64,000 nt of DNA, taken from NCBI RefSeq assembly GCF_014636495.1, contig NZ_BMEM01000002.1, positions 248,001-312,000 on the forward strand. The letters are read 5' to 3'. This DNA is from Ornithinimicrobium tianjinense. Its GTDB lineage: Bacteria > Actinomycetota > Actinomycetes > Actinomycetales > Dermatophilaceae. A program made the translations under genes and the position numbers. Shown piece after piece: positions 62,178-64,000 of this stretch; positions within the stretch are counted from its first letter, which is position 1; each line of letters opens with the position of its first letter. The notes under the pieces were generated by a model. The model did not search any database. It saw nothing but the letters and a program-made list of their open reading frames with translations, and had not been told where the DNA came from.

Positions 62178-64000
62178 GTGACCACGCAGCCGCACCAGGC
62201 GGTCCTCGACCGCTTCTCTCCCGCCACGCGGGCGTGGTTCGACGCCTCCTTCCCCGGCCCCACTGCGGCCCAGGCCGGAGCGTGGGAGGCCATCAGCCGG
62301 GGCGACCACACCCTCGTCGTGGCTCCCACCGGATCGGGCAAGACCCTCTCGGCGTTCCTGTGGGCGATCGACCGCATCGTCGCCACCCACGCGGAGCCGC
62401 CGCAGCCGGCCGTCCGTGAGGACGGCAGCGAGCGCGGCCGCTGCCGCGTCCTCTACGTCTCCCCGCTCAAGGCCCTGGCCGTCGACGTCGAGCGCAACCT
62501 CCGCTCCCCGCTCGTCGGCATCGGCCACGCCGCGACTCGCCTCGGTATGCCGTCGCCGCGCGTCTCGGTCGCGGTCCGCTCCGGCGACACCCCGGCAGCA
62601 GACCGCCGGGCGTTCGCCCGGGACGGCGCCGAGATCCTCATCACGACGCCCGAGTCGCTCTTCCTGCTCCTCACCTCCCAGGCCCGCTCGGCGCTGACCG
62701 GCGTCGAGTCGGTGATCGTCGACGAGGTCCACGCGGTCGCCGGCACCAAGCGCGGCGCCCACCTCGCCCTCACCCTCGACCGGCTCGACGCGCTCCTCGA
62801 GCGGCCGGCCCAGCGGATCGGCCTGTCGGCGACCGTGCGTCCGGTCGAGGAGGTCGCGCGCTACCTCGCCGGCGGGCGGCCCGTGAGCATCGTCCAGCCG
62901 GAGTCGACCAAGCGCTGGGACCTGCGCGTGGTCGTGCCGGTCCCCGACATGTCCGACCCCGGCGCGACCGAGCTGCCCGGGCCTGCCGCGGGCGGTGCCC
63001 CGACCGCACCCGCACAGCGGGCCACCGCGCAGGAGCGGGCGGCCCAGCCCGATGACTGGATGAGCGGCCCGGGCCCGGTGCTCCCCGACCTCGACGGCGA
63101 CGGGGACGGCGACGTCTGGGCGCCCGCCCCCGACCCCGAGGAACGCGCCTCGATCTGGCCGCACGTCGAGCGGCGCGTCGCCGACCTGATCACCGAGCAC
63201 ACCTCCACCCTCGTCTTCACCAACTCACGCCGGGTCGCCGAGCGCTTCACCGCACGGCTCAACGAGGACTGGGACGAGCGCCTCGAGGCGACCGGAGCCG
63301 ACTCGGACCGGGACGGGGACGAGGCCGGGTCCGGGGCGCCACGCCATACCGGAACGTCCCGCGCCCCCGCCCAGGTGATGGCGCAGTCCGGGGCCAGCCA
63401 GGGCGCCCCGCCGGCGCTCGCGCGCGCCCACCACGGGTCGGTGAGCAAGGAGCAGCGGGCGGTCATCGAGGACGCCCTCAAGACCGGGCAGCTGCCTGCC
63501 GTGGTCGCCACGAGCAGCCTCGAGCTCGGCATCGACATGGGAGCCGTCGACCTCGTCGTCCAGGTCGCCAGCCCGCCGAGCGTCGCCTCCGGGCTGCAGC
63601 GCGTCGGTCGTGCCGGCCACCAGGTGGGCGCGGTCAGCGCGGGCGTGTTCTTCCCGACCCACCGCGCCGACCTGGTCCAGACCGCGGTCGTCGTCGACCG
63701 CATGCGCGCCGGGATGATCGAGCAGCTGCACGTGCTCACCAACCCCCTCGACGTCCTCGCCCAGCAGGTCGTGGCCATGGTCGCGATGGAGGACTGGGCG
63801 GTCCCCGACCTCTTCGACCTGGTGCGGCGCAGCGCGAGCTTCGCCGCGCTCCCCCGGCCGCTGTTCGACGCGGTGCTCGACATGCTGGCGGGCCGCTACC
63901 CGGGCGAGGACTTCGCCGACCTGCGCCCACGGATCGAGTGGGACCGCGTGACCGACACCTTGACCGCCCGGCGCGGCGCCCAGCTGCTCGCCGTCACCTC
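62178..64000 (+). CDS. lhr: Large ATP-dependent helicase Lhr (3' end outside window)
   Basis: The frame is open from GTG 62178 to the window edge, about 607 residues. Motif I is VVAPTGSGKTLSAFLWAIDR, Ia YVSPLKALAVDVERNL, II VIVDEVHAVAGTKRG and III GLSATVRP. Motif IV region is TLVFTNSRRVAERF, V VVATSSLELGIDMGAVDLVV and VI GLQRVGRAGHQVG. These are the Lhr-core signatures. A disordered acidic insert (about 255-345, GDGDGDVWAPAPD) lies between the two RecA folds. Lhr is a 3'-5' DNA helicase of DNA repair. The upstream motif suggests DNA-damage induction. Confidence 0.95.
   Translation, partial: MTTQPHQAVLDRFSPATRAWFDASFPGPTAAQAGAWEAISRGDHTLVVAPTGSGKTLSAFLWAIDRIVATHAEPPQPAVREDGSERGRCRVLYVSPLKALAVDVERNLRSPLVGIGHAATRLGMPSPRVSVAVRSGDTPAADRRAFARDGAEILITTPESLFLLLTSQARSALTGVESVIVDEVHAVAGTKRGAHLALTLDRLDALLERPAQRIGLSATVRPVEEVARYLAGGRPVSIVQPESTKRWDLRVVVPVPDMSDPGATELPGPAAGGAPTAPAQRATAQERAAQPDDWMSGPGPVLPDLDGDGDGDVWAPAPDPEERASIWPHVERRVADLITEHTSTLVFTNSRRVAERFTARLNEDWDERLEATGADSDRDGDEAGSGAPRHTGTSRAPAQVMAQSGASQGAPPALARAHHGSVSKEQRAVIEDALKTGQLPAVVATSSLELGIDMGAVDLVVQVASPPSVASGLQRVGRAGHQVGAVSAGVFFPTHRADLVQTAVVVDRMRAGMIEQLHVLTNPLDVLAQQVVAMVAMEDWAVPDLFDLVRRSASFAALPRPLFDAVLDMLAGRYPGEDFADLRPRIEWDRVTDTLTARRGAQLLAVT

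Overview
The window is 64 kb of chromosome from a very GC-rich actinobacterium. The gene content points to Micrococcales, most likely the Intrasporangiaceae/Ornithinimicrobium/Serinicoccus group (inference). The signs are a tmRNA with tag ANSKRSDFALAA, many short actinobacterial families (DUF3039, DUF3046, DUF4244, DUF5709, DUF6318), a compact tad-like locus, GTG starts, GTGA/ATGA gene overlaps and many leaderless-looking promoters. No prophage, insertion sequence, integrase, CRISPR array or tRNA was seen. Only the first gene (fahA, 5' end missing) and the last (lhr, 3' end missing) are cut by the window edges.

Layout. 1-4.1 kb: tyrosine catabolism (fahA end, hpd) with an AsnC/Lrp and an IclR regulator. 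4.2-5.7 kb: two-gene lipoprotein/secreted-protein operon. 5.9-9.6 kb: housekeeping block (SF2 helicase, DUF3039, YqgE, XRE regulator). 9.6-11.6 kb: secreted subtilase. 11.7-13.9 kb: VanZ-like protein, malic enzyme, thioredoxin. 14-15.8 kb: redoxin remnant, LuxR regulator, tmRNA. 16-25.6 kb: smpB, M23 peptidase-ftsX-ftsE, secreted nuclease, aldehyde dehydrogenase, prfB. 25.6-28.2 kb: unknown two-gene membrane module. 28.3-33 kb: nitronate monooxygenase, ArsC-like phosphatase, cell-wall carboxypeptidase, HAD phosphatase. 33-37.7 kb: tad/Flp-type pilus operon. 37.9-41.7 kb: FHA-FtsK/SpoIIIE ATPase. 41.6-48.9 kb: acetyltransferases, small membrane proteins, MFS exporter, miaB, DUF1275, a frameshifted DUF5709 gene. 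49-55.2 kb: recX-recA, lysC-asd, DUF3046, AEC carrier. 55.3-61.9 kb: acyl-CoA carboxyltransferase and a three-gene ABC exporter operon. 62-64 kb: start of lhr.

How genes work together. ssrA and smpB form the trans-translation pair. FtsEX with the adjacent coiled-coil LytM peptidase is a divisome hydrolase module. recA, recX and lhr form a DNA-damage group; recA carries both a LexA-like box and a PafBC/RecA-NDp-type promoter, and lhr has a near match to the latter. LysC (with an internal beta-subunit start) and Asd are the first two steps of aspartate-family amino acid synthesis. The two ABC half-transporters have complementary defects that leave one plausible ATP site.

Most unusual: a strongly recurring GTATGCCG/CGGCATAC octamer across the window; a family of CCTGTCCG-type palindromic intergenic repeats; a 74-nt hairpin plus 18-bp tandem repeats at 57.2 kb; the ABC pair with an almost completely eroded ATPase domain; an orphan type VII-like FHA-FtsK ATPase next to the tad operon; and an unknown two-gene membrane module beside prfB.
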